Below are positions 22,287 to 32,815 of a DNA stretch of 64,000 nucleotides, one piece after another (positions within the stretch are counted from its first letter, which is position 1; the number at the start of each line of letters is the position of its first letter). The position numbers and the translations under genes were made by a program. This DNA is from Clarkia xantiana subsp. parviflora (lineage: Eukaryota; Streptophyta; Magnoliopsida; Myrtales; Onagraceae), in NCBI GenBank assembly GCA_036873135.1, contig JAPTYO010000002.1, positions 47,855,452 through 47,919,451 of the forward strand. Direction: 5' to 3'. The notes under the pieces were generated by a model. That model worked only from the letters and a program-made list of their open reading frames with translations, ran no database searches and was not told the origin of the DNA.

Positions 22287-22975
22287 TGATGGGTCCGACT
22301 AATAGCCGTCAGGCCCTTTAACGGCGAGGAAACGACAAACAGGCCCACCAGGCCCAGAGTAAAGGTCAAGATGACCTAGGAGAAGGGTCCCGATGAAGGG
22401 AGTCCCGACGAAGCAAGGTCCCGGTCCCGACAGTGGAGCTGGAAGCTCCCGATGAGAAGCCTTTAAGTAGGCCCCGATGATGAATCCCTGAGAATGATTG
22501 GCCCTGTCACGATGACGAGGGGGCCCGAGCGGTGACACAACGAGATAACTCTGGAGTCCCCGACGGGAGTCGGGACTCGTTATCAGAGGATAAAGCCAAG
22601 ATATGCGGGGCGTGGCTGAGATATGCGGAACGTGGTTAAGATACACGGATCGTGGCCGAGATACGCGGGGCATGGCTAAGATACGCGAGATCACGTACGA
22701 GATATGCGGGATACGGGCTAACCACCCCTAACGGTTCGCCAGGTACCTGAGGCATCTCTTTGCCTATAAAAGGGCAGGAGGTCACCTTAGATCACTTACG
22801 TTGAGTTGAATACACTTTGATATCTGTTACTTGCCAGTCAAACGAAGTACTCATTTAAGCATCGGAGAGGGATTCTGGGTCACCGCCCGGTCTATCCCCT
22901 CTTGCAGGATTGCGTGGAGCAAAGGAGCTAGGATTGCCGTCCAAGTCCGTACCGGAGTTCCACCGTGATCCAACA
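22287..22975 (+). repeat. 5' LTR of TAT-A (689 bp)
   Basis: It runs from TGATGGGTCCG to GATCCAACA, with the 20-bp GAGATACGCGG-type block and a TATAAAA box near 22766. Compared with the 3' LTR it lacks nine bases (ACAGAGTCG) within the repeated TCCCGACAG motif. Confidence 0.95.
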
Positions 22976-22994
22976 TTGGCGCCGTCTGTGGGAA
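22976..22994 (+). other. Primer binding site of TAT-A
   Basis: TTGGCGCCGTCTGTGGGAA follows the LTR with no gap, identical to that of TAT-B. Confidence 0.85.
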
Positions 22995-23011
22995 CCAAAC
23001 AAAAAGCTGAT

Positions 23012-24760
23012 ATGCCTTCTACTCGATCGATGGCGGCTGGCAAGAACAGAAGGGGACAATCCGGTGGTTCCCGTCACCCCGCTGCAACGAACCTGAATTC
23101 AGTACCAGAACAAGGAGAAAACCAGAACCATCCCCCGGCTGAGCTCTCCCAGACAGGAGGACACAATGGATCGCATCCCGAAGATGTTGCCCCTCAACAC
23201 CAGGATAACAGGGGGCAGGAGGCTCCCCCGGCTGCAGATTTGACGAGGGCCGTGGCAGAGGCCATGTCCATGTTTCTGGCGGCTGTAGAGGCTCTCTTAG
23301 ACCGGAGAGAGGCTGCGAGGAGGCAGGAGGAGATGCCCCCGCTGGAGGAAGCAACCCTACCAACAGAGGGTCGGAACGCGCAGGAAGCCCCGCCCCAAGG
23401 CCAAGACAGAGGCAGGGCAACTAGTTAGCCGGAGAGATTCGTGGTTGACGGGCCAGGACCAGTATAGCACAGGACCATTCCCCTGAATGGTCCCATCACT
23501 CCCGACCAGGTGGTAAAGATCGTGAACATCTGTATGGGAGAACAGAAGCCGCTGGTGTCAGAGCTGAGGGATCGATCCACTCATCCCTTCGTTCCCCGAC
23601 TAATAGACACCCTCGCCCCGCCTGGGCTGGGTATCCTCGAGATTAAGGAATATGATGGCGAAGGAGATCTAGTCCGTCATGTCCAGAAGCATCTTATGGC
23701 GTGTCTAGGTAGAGCCCCGAATGAAGATATAGTGTGTACACTATTCCCAAACACCCTTGGAGAAAGAGCACTGACCTGGTTCTTTAGCCTGCCCCCAGGC
23801 TGCATTACCTGTTGGGCGGATATGCACGACCGCTTCATTCGACAATACCAGGGCCATAGACGTTTGTTGAAGAGCGTGAGGTCCCTAACCCAGGTGGTGC
23901 AGAGGCCCGACGAGTCGCTGGCACACTATTACCAGCGGTACACCGCCAGCGTAGCATAGATAGACGAGGAAATCTCGGAGGGCGAGACCATCCGCACCTT
24001 TATTCGGAACCTGACAGCCCCCTATGGCTCCGACTTGATGCACAGCGTGGCTGAGAAGGCTGTGTGGAATATGGAGGCTTTGCAGAAGAGGGTAAAGCGG
24101 CAGATCGATGTCCAGGAGTCCAAGATAGCCGCGGGAGAACTGGAGCCCCCAAAGTCGAATAAAGGGAAGCAGTCGAGCAAGCCTTTCGACGATCGTAAGT
24201 CAAAGGGCAAACCTGAGGGCAGTCGGGACCGAGGTCGCTCTGGTCGGAAGGATGATAGGCGTCCTCCGAGAAAGGATAAGCGGGAAGATCTCGACATTCC
24301 TCTCAACTGCTCCATGGCAGAAGTGCTGACAGTCATGGAACGACAAGGCATCTCCAGGTACCCCCCGAAGAAAGATGGAGAATTCTTGGGGTCCCGCACA
24401 GATCGCTATTGTCGGTTTCACCGCGCAAATGGCCACGACACCAATCACTGTCGGGAGCTGAAGAAGGAGATTGAAAAGCTAATCCAGAAGGGAAAGCTCA
24501 AGGAGTTCGTTGGAGACAAACGATGCAGGTCCCGCTCTCGGTCCCGATCGCGGTCCCGTTCCCGATCCCGCGATCGGTCCCCGAAGAAGAAGAGAACTGA
24601 TCCAGAGTCATCCGGTGCTCGCAAAGAGAGACGAGTCATCAACGTGATTCATGGAGGATTTGCTGCTGGAGGTGATACCTCATCCGCCCGAGAGGTTTAC
24701 GCCTCTAGAATCCCTACGGCGGTGGTGCTGGGTAAAAGGTCCCGATCTTGGACCTTGAAA
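23012..24760 (+). pseudogene. TAT-A gag, with three stops and a frameshift
   Basis: The start is the ATG of MPSTRSMAAGK. The capsid-type domain (DRFIRQYQGHRRLLKSVRSL), the knuckle (YCRFHRANGHDTNHC) and an Arg/Ser-rich tail before SPKKKR are present. Gag would package the RNA. Stops: TAG at 23426-23428, TAG at 23465-23467 and TAG at 23957-23959; in TAT-B two of these codons are CAG and one GAG. One extra A near 24758 separates gag from the pol frame. In relatives gag and pol share one frame. All three stops are single-base changes, typical of recent decay. Confidence 0.95.
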
Positions 24761-24767
24761 AGAAGAG

Positions 24768-27700
24768 ATGGTAATCTCCTTCTCGTCTGAAGACCTCATA
24801 GGAGTGAAGACTCCGCACGACGATGCCCTGGTGGTAACCCTGGATGTAGACGGGTTTGAGATGAAGAGAATCCTAATCGACGGAGGGAGCTCCTCCGACA
24901 TTCTATTCATGGACGCGCTAGAAGCCATGGGGAAAACGAAGAAAGATCTGAAGGAGGCAAACTTCCCGATGGTCGGGTTCTCTGGCTCAACTTCCTACCC
25001 GCTGGGAGTAATCACCTTACCAGTGGAGTTTGGTAGCGGGTGGAAGTCAGAAAGGAGGAACGTGGAATTTGTCTTGGTTGATTCTGCGGGGACCTACAAC
25101 GCAATTATCGGGAGAACCACCATCAATCCCCTAATGGCGGTTGCCTCGACTGTGCACCAGAAGATGAAGTTCCCGACCGACCACGGAGTCGGGGAGGTCA
25201 AAGGTGACCAGGTGGCTTCTCGAAAATGCTATGTCAATGCCACCCGGAGGAGGAGACGAGAGGCTATGACTGTCCTCCAGACAGACACAGATCCCAGAGA
25301 AGAGTTTGGGCGTCCCGCCCCCGTAGAAGATCTGAAAGAAGTCGAGATCGACGGACCCCAGAGAAAGGTGAAAATCGGGTCTGCTCTAACTGAGGAGACG
25401 GCCCAAAAATTGGTGGAGTTGCTGAAAGAGTTCAAAGAGCTGTTTGCCTGGTCCCCCAACGATATGCCAGGAATCAGCCCCGACGTGATCGTGCACGAGC
25501 TGAAGATAGACCCCGCGATCAAGCCTATCACACAGAAAAGGCGCCCGATGGGCACGGATAAGAAGATCGCGATCCAGCAGGAGGTGGGCAGGTTGCTCGA
25601 TGCTGGTTTCATTAAGGAGCTCCGATTCCATACTTGGGTCGCCAACCCAGTGCTGGTTAAGAAGACTAACGGGAAGTGGCGAATGTGCGTGGACTTCCGC
25701 GACTTGAACAAGGCTTGTCCAAAAGATTGCTATCCACTCCCGAGGATTGACCAGCTGGTGGATGCCACATCGGGACATGAGCTGCTGAGTTTCATGGATG
25801 CGTATTCAGGCTACAACCAGATCAAGATGGCCAAGGAAGACGCCCCCCACACTGCGTTCTATGCAGACAGCGACATCTATCACTATGATGTCATGCCTTT
25901 CGGGTTGATCAATGCCGGGGCAACCTACCAGCGGATGGTGAATAAGCTGTTTGGAGATATGTTGGGAGAACCCATGGAAGCCTACGTGGATGATATGCTG
26001 GTGAAGTCCCGACAAGCTGAGGATCACGTGCACAACCTCACCATGGCGTTTGAGCGGATGAGGCTCCATCAAGTCCGCTTGAACCCGACGAAATGCGCCT
26101 TCGGAGTCCACTCAGGGAAGTTTTTGGGCTTCATGGTGAGCCAAAGAGGAATTGAGGTGAACCCTGAGAAACTGAGGGCAATCGAGGAGATGCAGTCCCC
26201 GATAAACCATCGGGAGGTACAAGTACTGAATGGCCGACTAGCCACAATGAACCGCTTCTTGTCCAAAGCTAGCGACCGATCAATGCCGTTTTTTGAAGTC
26301 TTGAGGGCCAACAAAAAATTCGAATGGACCGCTAAATGTGAAGAGGCGTTCCAAGCACTCAACCAGCACCTTCGCACACTCCCGCCGCTGGCGAAGCCGG
26401 TTCCAGGCGAGCCGCTCTTCCTTTATTTGGCTGTTTCTGAATTTGCCATTAGCTCTGTGTTAGTAAAGATTGTCGAGGGTAATCAAGTCCCCGTCTATTA
26501 TGTAAGCAAGGCATTTGCCAAATCTGAATTGAACTATCCCGCCGTTGAGAAGTACCTCTTTGCGTTGATAATTACTGCTCGGAAGCTAAGGCCATATTTC
26601 CACGCACACGAGATCACTGTGCTAACGAACCAGCCTTTGAAGCATTTTTTGAACCGACCGGATGCGTCGGGGAGATTGGTGAAATGGGCAGTAGAGCTCA
26701 GTGAGTTTCGAATACACTTTGCTCCAAGAACGGCAATCAAGGGCCAGGCATTGGCGGACTTTATAGCAGAATCTACAGCCCCCGATCTAGAAGAAACGGG
26801 CCCTGTAGAGGGGGCAACCATGGAGGTCCCGACAGAAGAACAACCAGAGAGGGCAGAGCAATCAGAACAGCCAAACAAAGAAAATACCTGGGAAATGTAC
26901 ACGGACGGCTCCGCAAGTTCAGACGGGTCAGGAGCGGGCTTTTTGTTGATACCACCAGGTGAAGGTGAAACTCTCCGATACGCCTTGGCTTTAACATTCA
27001 AGGCCACAAACAATGAAGCGGAGTATGAAGCTCTTATCACGGGCCTAAAAATTGCTAAAGGCACTGGAATCGATCACTTGAGAGTGAAGTGCGACGCAGC
27101 GTTAATCATGAACCAAGTTCAAGGGCGATACGAAGCAAGGAGCCCGATAATGAAGAAGTATCTGCGAGAGGTACAAACCCTGAGAGAGAGCTTCAAAAGC
27201 TTCGATATCGAGGCTATTCCGAGGGAGGAGAACGTAGAGGCAGACGCCTTGAGCAAATTTGCCCTGGGGGCACCCTTAGAAGAAAATCGGAAGGTGCACT
27301 TCCTGGAGAAGGTGATCTTGTCAAACATCGACCCCACGCAGGTGTGCACCGTTGAAGCAAAATCGGAGGAGGAGCCCACTTGGATGACCCCGATAGTCGC
27401 GTATCTGACTACGGGGGCAGTCCCCGAGAATAAGGTAGCAGCAGACAGGATATGTCGGATCGCGTCTAATTATGTGATGCTGGACAATCAGCTGTACAAG
27501 AAGGGCTGGTTCTCGACTCCGTACCTGAAGTGTGTAGCAGAACCCGACACCAACCGAATCCTGAAGGAAATGCATGAGGGGATCGCGGCTTGTCACGAAG
27601 GGGCCCGATCCATTTTGAGGAAGGTGTTGAACTTAGGCTACTATTGGCCCACGATGAACAAAGAAGCAACGGCGTCGGTCCGATCATGCGACGCGTGCCA

Positions 27701-28616
27701 GAGGTACGCCCCAAATATCGTGGTTCCGACTGCTAACCTGACATCCATCAAGAGCGCTTGGCCCTTCGCGCAGTGGGGCATCGACTTGGTGGGACCTCTT
27801 CCACAAGCACAAGGACAATGTAAGTATTTACTTGTAGCTATCGATTATTTTTCGAAATGGATAGAGGCGAAGGCATTGGCCAGAACAACGGGGAACCAGA
27901 TCGTCAAGTTCCTCCAAACCCACATCGTGTCCAGATACGGGATTCCTAAGGTGGTGATCAGCGACAATGGCCCACCGTTTAACGGCTCTCAGGTGAGGGA
28001 GTATCTGGAAAAACTGAACGTTGAGCATCGGACCGCCTCCGTACGCCATGCTCAGACTAATGGCCAGGTGGAGTCAGCCAACAAAATCGTGATGGATGGC
28101 CTGAAGAAGAGGGTCTATGCCTTGAAGGGCAAATGGCTGAACGAACTGGAAAACGTACTTTGGGCTGTTAGAACGACACCCAAACGATCAACAGGGGAGA
28201 CTCCGTTTGGCCTTGTTTATGGCACGGAAGCTGTCGCTCCTGTGGAGGTAGCTGTGGCATCCCATCGGACGAGATATTATGAGCCCCTGACAAATGATGA
28301 AATGAGACGCCTGGACTTGGACCTACTCGAAGAGAAAAGGCGGGAAGCCGATGAAGTCCAAGCACGAATGCGCTTAGCGACGGCCAGGTACTATAATCGG
28401 CGAGTGAAATCCCGACAGTTCTTCGTCGGGGAGCTGGTTTGGCGTCGCAACGAGTTCACCCTTTTGGATCGAATCAACAAGATGTCACCAAAATGGGAAG
28501 GACCTTATAAGGTCGTGGGGATGCCAGCTCCGAACGCATACAAGTTGGAAGACCTCGATGGCAGAACGTTAAAGCATTCTTTCAGTGGCGAACACTTGAA
28601 GAAACACCATGCTTGA
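24768..28616 (+). CDS. TAT-A pol: protease, RT, two RNase H, integrase (1282 codons open)
   Basis: It is the intact continuation of the polyprotein; the first codon is where the frame opens, not a native start. Protease DGG at residue 38. RT motif FMDAY about 344 and YVDD 406-409. The first RNase H (about 550-670) has LAVSEFAIS where an Asp is usual, so it looks degenerate. A second, archaeal-type RNase H follows (D713, E752, D776, D826). Integrase has the His/Cys finger (H936, H943, C974, C977) and D1006, D1066, E1102 with 35 residues between the last two. There is no chromodomain after it. Two RNase H regions and no chromodomain fit the Tat lineage. All catalytic positions visible are kept, so it could act in trans if translated, but gag upstream is broken. 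Confidence 0.95.
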   Translation: MVISFSSEDLIGVKTPHDDALVVTLDVDGFEMKRILIDGGSSSDILFMDALEAMGKTKKDLKEANFPMVGFSGSTSYPLGVITLPVEFGSGWKSERRNVEFVLVDSAGTYNAIIGRTTINPLMAVASTVHQKMKFPTDHGVGEVKGDQVASRKCYVNATRRRRREAMTVLQTDTDPREEFGRPAPVEDLKEVEIDGPQRKVKIGSALTEETAQKLVELLKEFKELFAWSPNDMPGISPDVIVHELKIDPAIKPITQKRRPMGTDKKIAIQQEVGRLLDAGFIKELRFHTWVANPVLVKKTNGKWRMCVDFRDLNKACPKDCYPLPRIDQLVDATSGHELLSFMDAYSGYNQIKMAKEDAPHTAFYADSDIYHYDVMPFGLINAGATYQRMVNKLFGDMLGEPMEAYVDDMLVKSRQAEDHVHNLTMAFERMRLHQVRLNPTKCAFGVHSGKFLGFMVSQRGIEVNPEKLRAIEEMQSPINHREVQVLNGRLATMNRFLSKASDRSMPFFEVLRANKKFEWTAKCEEAFQALNQHLRTLPPLAKPVPGEPLFLYLAVSEFAISSVLVKIVEGNQVPVYYVSKAFAKSELNYPAVEKYLFALIITARKLRPYFHAHEITVLTNQPLKHFLNRPDASGRLVKWAVELSEFRIHFAPRTAIKGQALADFIAESTAPDLEETGPVEGATMEVPTEEQPERAEQSEQPNKENTWEMYTDGSASSDGSGAGFLLIPPGEGETLRYALALTFKATNNEAEYEALITGLKIAKGTGIDHLRVKCDAALIMNQVQGRYEARSPIMKKYLREVQTLRESFKSFDIEAIPREENVEADALSKFALGAPLEENRKVHFLEKVILSNIDPTQVCTVEAKSEEEPTWMTPIVAYLTTGAVPENKVAADRICRIASNYVMLDNQLYKKGWFSTPYLKCVAEPDTNRILKEMHEGIAACHEGARSILRKVLNLGYYWPTMNKEATASVRSCDACQRYAPNIVVPTANLTSIKSAWPFAQWGIDLVGPLPQAQGQCKYLLVAIDYFSKWIEAKALARTTGNQIVKFLQTHIVSRYGIPKVVISDNGPPFNGSQVREYLEKLNVEHRTASVRHAQTNGQVESANKIVMDGLKKRVYALKGKWLNELENVLWAVRTTPKRSTGETPFGLVYGTEAVAPVEVAVASHRTRYYEPLTNDEMRRLDLDLLEEKRREADEVQARMRLATARYYNRRVKSRQFFVGELVWRRNEFTLLDRINKMSPKWEGPYKVVGMPAPNAYKLEDLDGRTLKHSFSGEHLKKHHA

Positions 28617-29574
28617 AGAAAAGTCGCCTTAAGTGGTGCCCGAGAAAGTCGCCTTCAGTGGTGCACGATAAAGTCGCCTTAAGTGGTGCCCGATAAAGTC
28701 GCCTTAAGTGGTGCCCGATAAAGTCGCCTTAGGTGGTGCCCGATGTAAAATCGCCTTAAGTGGTGTATGCTATTTATCGTTTAAATTCGATGTAAACCTA
28801 TCTTTTGCCAATAAATAAAGAGGTTGCTTCCAAAAAAGAGTTGTCCTTAGATTTATGCTAAGTGTAAAAGTCGCCTTCAGTGGTGCACGATAAAAGTTGC
28901 CTTCAGTGGTGCACGATGAAAGTCGCCTTCAATGGTGCACGATGAAAGTCGCCTTCAGTGGTGCACGATGAAAGCCGCCTTAAGTGGTGCACAATACTTA
29001 GATTTATTCTAAGTATCCAAAAGTCGCCTTCAGTGGTGCACGATGAAAGTCGCCTTCAGTGGTGCACGATGAAAGCCGCCTTAAGTGGTGCACAATACTT
29101 AGATTTATTCTAAGTATCCAAAAGTCGCCTTCAGTGGTGCACGATGAAAGTCGCCTTAAGTGGTGCACAATACTTAGATTTATTCTAAGTATCCAAAAGT
29201 CATCTTAAGTGATGCGTGGGATTAAGTCGCCTTAAGTGGTGCGCGATCTTTAGGTTTATCCTAAGTAACGATTAAAGTCGTCTTAAGTGATGCACTCGAT
29301 ATTAAGTCGCCTTAAGTGGTGCAAGTTATTAAATCGTCGGGAAGGACGTATGAGAAATTCGTAAGTATCGAAGTTTCGACTGCTAAGAACTAAGTCGTCT
29401 TAAGTGATGCACTCGATGCTAAGTCGCCTTAAGTGGTGCGGGTTGTTAAATAGTCGGGAAAGACGAAAGACAACAAGAGATCGGAATTAAAGGAGTCTAA
29501 TATTGATAAAGGGCTCGAAGGCCCGACGACGACACAAGAGAAGAAAATACAAGGACTCTGAAAGATAAAAGCAT
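28617..29574 (+). repeat. Tandem array of TAT-A between convergent pol and accessory genes
   Basis: Units of 26-28 bp with GTCGCCTTAAGTGGTGC or the variant GTCGCCTTCAGTGGTGCACGA. A longer motif ACTTAGATTTATTCTAAGTATCC recurs several times (near 29000, 29098 and 29172) and is itself an inverted repeat (ACTTAGA...TCTAAGT). The last ~200 bases are spacer leading to the accessory stop codon. The array starts at the pol stop codon. Confidence 0.9.
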
Positions 29575-32265
29575 TCAAGCTTGGTCCTTGTCAGCAGCAT
29601 TGGTAGCAGAGGGGTCCACAGGATTGACTTCGGGAGGATTGGCTATCGGGGCGTCCGCACTTGGAAGCTCATAGGCGTCTTCGACAATTACGGGGGTACT
29701 CCCCCCATCACTCTCCTCGGAAAGAGAAAAATACTTCTTCGCAAAGGGAGCGAGGGAAGGAGACTTGTCGAAGTTGATGGCGTCCCCGTACTCCAGGTGG
29801 AGCTCCTCAACGGCGTTGAAGAGAGTGTTCTCCACCTCCGCGCCAAAGAACTTCATGGCATCAGCTTGGAAGCCCTCCGACCTCCGATAGTCCTCCCGAC
29901 CCTTGGCCTCCGCTTCAGCCAGCTGTGCCGGGAATCCCGCGATCAGCTCCTCCAAAGCCTTCTTCTCGAGGACCAGCTGGTCCTCGGCGGCCTTCTTCTC
30001 CTGGGTCAGCCGGTCCACGACTGCCCCCCGCTCTTGCCGCTCTTGCCTCAAGAGCCCCTCGAAGTCCGCGATCTGCTGCTGAAGGCCCCGAATCTTCTTA
30101 TTGAGGACAGCTAGCTCTTTGGCAAGCTTCCCCCGTGAAGACTGGGAGGCCTTGAGATCCGCCTGAAGCTGCTCGCGGACTCCTCGGTCCCGCTCCCGGG
30201 CCTCATCATAGGCAATGACATACCCGATGAGGCGGTTGTAATCCCAGAGCTCCTGCAATCAAAAGGAATAAAGTGTTAGAAGGACAAAAGACCCGATTTA
30301 TCGATCAACAAGAAAGAAGCGAAGTCTCACCTCGATGCGGTGCACAGCCATACCCCTGACGTCCCGCTGCATATGCGTCCGATTGAGGTGAATCGGATGT
30401 CGCATAGAAGGCAGGATGGAACCCGCCAGCAGATGCAGGGCCAGTTCTTGGTCCTGTTCCCCTTGTGTGAGCGGGACTCCCTGGAGCGTCTGGATAGGAG
30501 CCCAGGGGGCATCGGCCTGTGAAGAGTTGAAGGGCCTGTAGAAGTCCCCATCAAGAGCAAGGGGAGAGATAGGACAAGGAAGAGAAGGGCACATCTCCGT
30601 CTCCGCCCGGACAGGGGAGGGAGAGAAGTCGTGGATAGGTGAGAGCTCCCGCTGCTGCGGAGAAGACGAGGGAGGCGGCCCCTGAGGGGTTGGTTTCAAG
30701 GGGGATTGCCCCGCCTTCCGACGCTGCTGAGGAGGGTCAACCCCGCCGGTCTCCTCGGATGAGTCCAGAGTCTCCACCTGGCGAAACTGTTCACCAGATG
30801 GTGCCTTCTCTCCAGCTGAGGAAGGCACCCCCGCTGAAGGCGGTGCATCTGTGGAAGCTGCAGCACCCGAGGAAGCTCCCGAGCGACCTGCACCTGGAGG
30901 ATGAAGAGCTTCAGATAGGTAGTCAGGAAGTTCATCGGGATTCTTACACCAAATGATACATCGGGAGACGTATTGATCCTTCCCGCGGTAATGATAGTAG
31001 CCTGCCTTCAAGACTCGGGGAGTTTCGCCTCGAAGGATCCTTTTGACATCAGCAATGCGGCCTTTCTTGGTCGAGGAAATCAAGTCCGACGGGACCATGC
31101 TTTTATACGATTTAATAGCAAGTCGGAGTTGTTTACCTTCTTCAGCATTCTGGACCTCGAAGAGTTGGTCCAGATCCACCCGTGGCCGCTTGGGCTGCTC
31201 CGCTGAAGGAGACCCCGACCTGGCAGCAGCCTTCTTAGCAGACTTCCTCTTCCGCGAGGGGCGGACAGCATCGGTCTCCCCCTGCTTAAGGAATAGATCG
31301 GTCAGCACAGATACCTTCTTGGCTGCAAACAATAAACAAAGAAAAGTTAGAAATTTACCCAAGGGACCACGCTAGAAGGGCCGTCGAAGAGCTGCCCCCC
31401 AGAGACAATACTGAGGAGTCGGACCCCGGCGTGCACCAGATCCCGCTCCACCAGAGAGTTAGCATTGAGAGGAGTGTAAGACTCCCCCCAACGATAAAGC
31501 TGGATCAATTGGAGAGTCTCGAAATCCTCATCAGCATAAGAGTGGAAAGCAGGCGGAGGGTCTGCTGCCACCTCCCACCGAGGCCAAGGGATAGAAGAAT
31601 GTTGGATGAAGAAGTAGCTCTTCTTCCAGCTACTGTTGTCGGACCCTGTATCGATCAAGGGTCCCCGACCCTTGACCACCTTCCAGGTGTCACTGGTCCA
31701 ACCGTGCCGGGCAAGCTGCTGCTTACTCCACTTGGGCATCCGAGGGTAGAAGGCGCAAACCCCCGCCTCGTTGCATTTTAGCCCATAGAAGGTCCTGAAG
31801 AGTTGGAGGCTGTAGACCCAGTTCTGTCGGAGACAGAGGACTTGAAAGGCGTTCCAGATGCGGATGGCATGAGGAGAGAAGGTAGTGGGGTGTGTTTGGT
31901 AGTGATGGCACAGCTCGACCAGGCTACCACAAAAGGGGAACCTGATCCCCGCTGATATTTGTCCCGTAGAGACAAATACCTCCCCTTTCTGGGGACGAGT
32001 AACCTCAGGGTCACTCGAGGGACGATGCCGAGGATACGGGAAACGAGGTTCCCAGGTGATGGTGATGCAACCCTCTCGGAGAGCTGCATCATAAGCAGTA
32101 GTGGAAATCTCATTTGGAGCATAATCAAATTTAAAGGGTTTTCTCCCCTCGGAGCTGGAACCGCTGTCTGAAAAGCAACCAGGGCAAGAAAATACAGTGG
32201 GACTCTGGAAAAAATTAGAAAGAAAGAGACAAACAAACAACGAAGAGGGTCTCCTTACCAGACAT
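29575..32265 (-). CDS. Antisense accessory gene of TAT-A, spliced, apparently intact
   Basis: The proposed exons (minus) are 32265-32259, 32167-31359, about 31320-30331 and 30252-29575. Exon 1 is ATGTCTG, with donor GTAAGG and acceptor TTTTCAG giving a 91-bp intron. Exon 2 has the PF04195-like domain (GQISAGIRFPFC, AIRIWNAFQVLC, FYGLKCNEAGVCAF, DTGSDNSSWKKSYFF). Exon 3 starts basic (KRKSAKKAA), then is rich in Pro and Ser. Exon 4 follows donor GTGAGA and acceptor GATTGCAG and is a coiled coil (LRQERQERGAVVDRLTQEKK) with a conserved EVENTLFNAVEEL block and the end NAADKDQA. No stop or shift was found within exons; the intron 2 junction is uncertain by a few bases. It has its own TATA box. The role is unknown; the strand rules out simple translation from the genomic RNA. 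Confidence 0.8.
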
Positions 32266-32427
32266 AATGAAGTAGAGGTTGAAGGAGATGAACGAGATGT
32301 CGCCGGAAAGATGATCGGAGAGACTCCAAAGATCTTCGAAATCACAGAGCTTGGAATTGCAGAGGAATCGCAGAGAGCTTTTGAGAATTCGAAGACGGTA
32401 AAAGTTAAATTGTGACTGTGGCTAGGG

Positions 32428-32434
32428 TTTTATA
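32428..32434 (-). promoter_or_regulatory. TATA box of the TAT-A accessory gene
   Basis: The minus strand reads CGACTATAAAACCCTAGCC, about 165 bases before the ATG at 32265. TAT-D has CATATAAAACCCTAACCG at the same distance. The segment between TATA and ATG is leader sequence. Confidence 0.75.
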
Positions 32435-32815
32435 GTCGAAGAAGACGGTTGAAAGGACACTTCGATCCGAGTCGTCGAAGTCGAAGAGTCTTAATCTGGA
32501 CCGTTGAGATGAAACGTGCAGAAGGACAACGGGCGTAATGATGAAACGGCCTGAAAAGCACTTTTCAGAAAAGGACAGGCGCGAAAAATCAGGCACGTGG
32601 GTCGAAAACGTCACTCCATTATCTGCTGCATTTAATGCACTAGAAAACCGAAGAGACCTTTGGGATATAGCAGTTATCTACAAAACCCTGAGGAAACGTG
32701 GAGGAGAAGACTGATAAAGTAACTGAACCAAGGAACAGATCCCCGACTCTAGTATTGGAAAATCGGGAGTTGGAAGACACGACGAACTAAAAGTCCCTCA
32801 TGTCTTGGGGGCAAA
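32435..32815 (+). other. TAT-A promoter-side spacer and polypurine tract
   Basis: It lies upstream of the accessory gene on minus and ends on plus with TGTCTTGGGGGCAAA (32801-32815), the polypurine tract. No gene is seen. It probably contains upstream control sequences of the accessory gene. Confidence 0.8.

Noticed and set aside
22299..22694. Open frames of about 130 codons on minus inside the TAT-A LTRs (also near 32828-33232)
   Set aside because: Antisense to the LTR, driven by the GC-rich repeat; no homology or start context.
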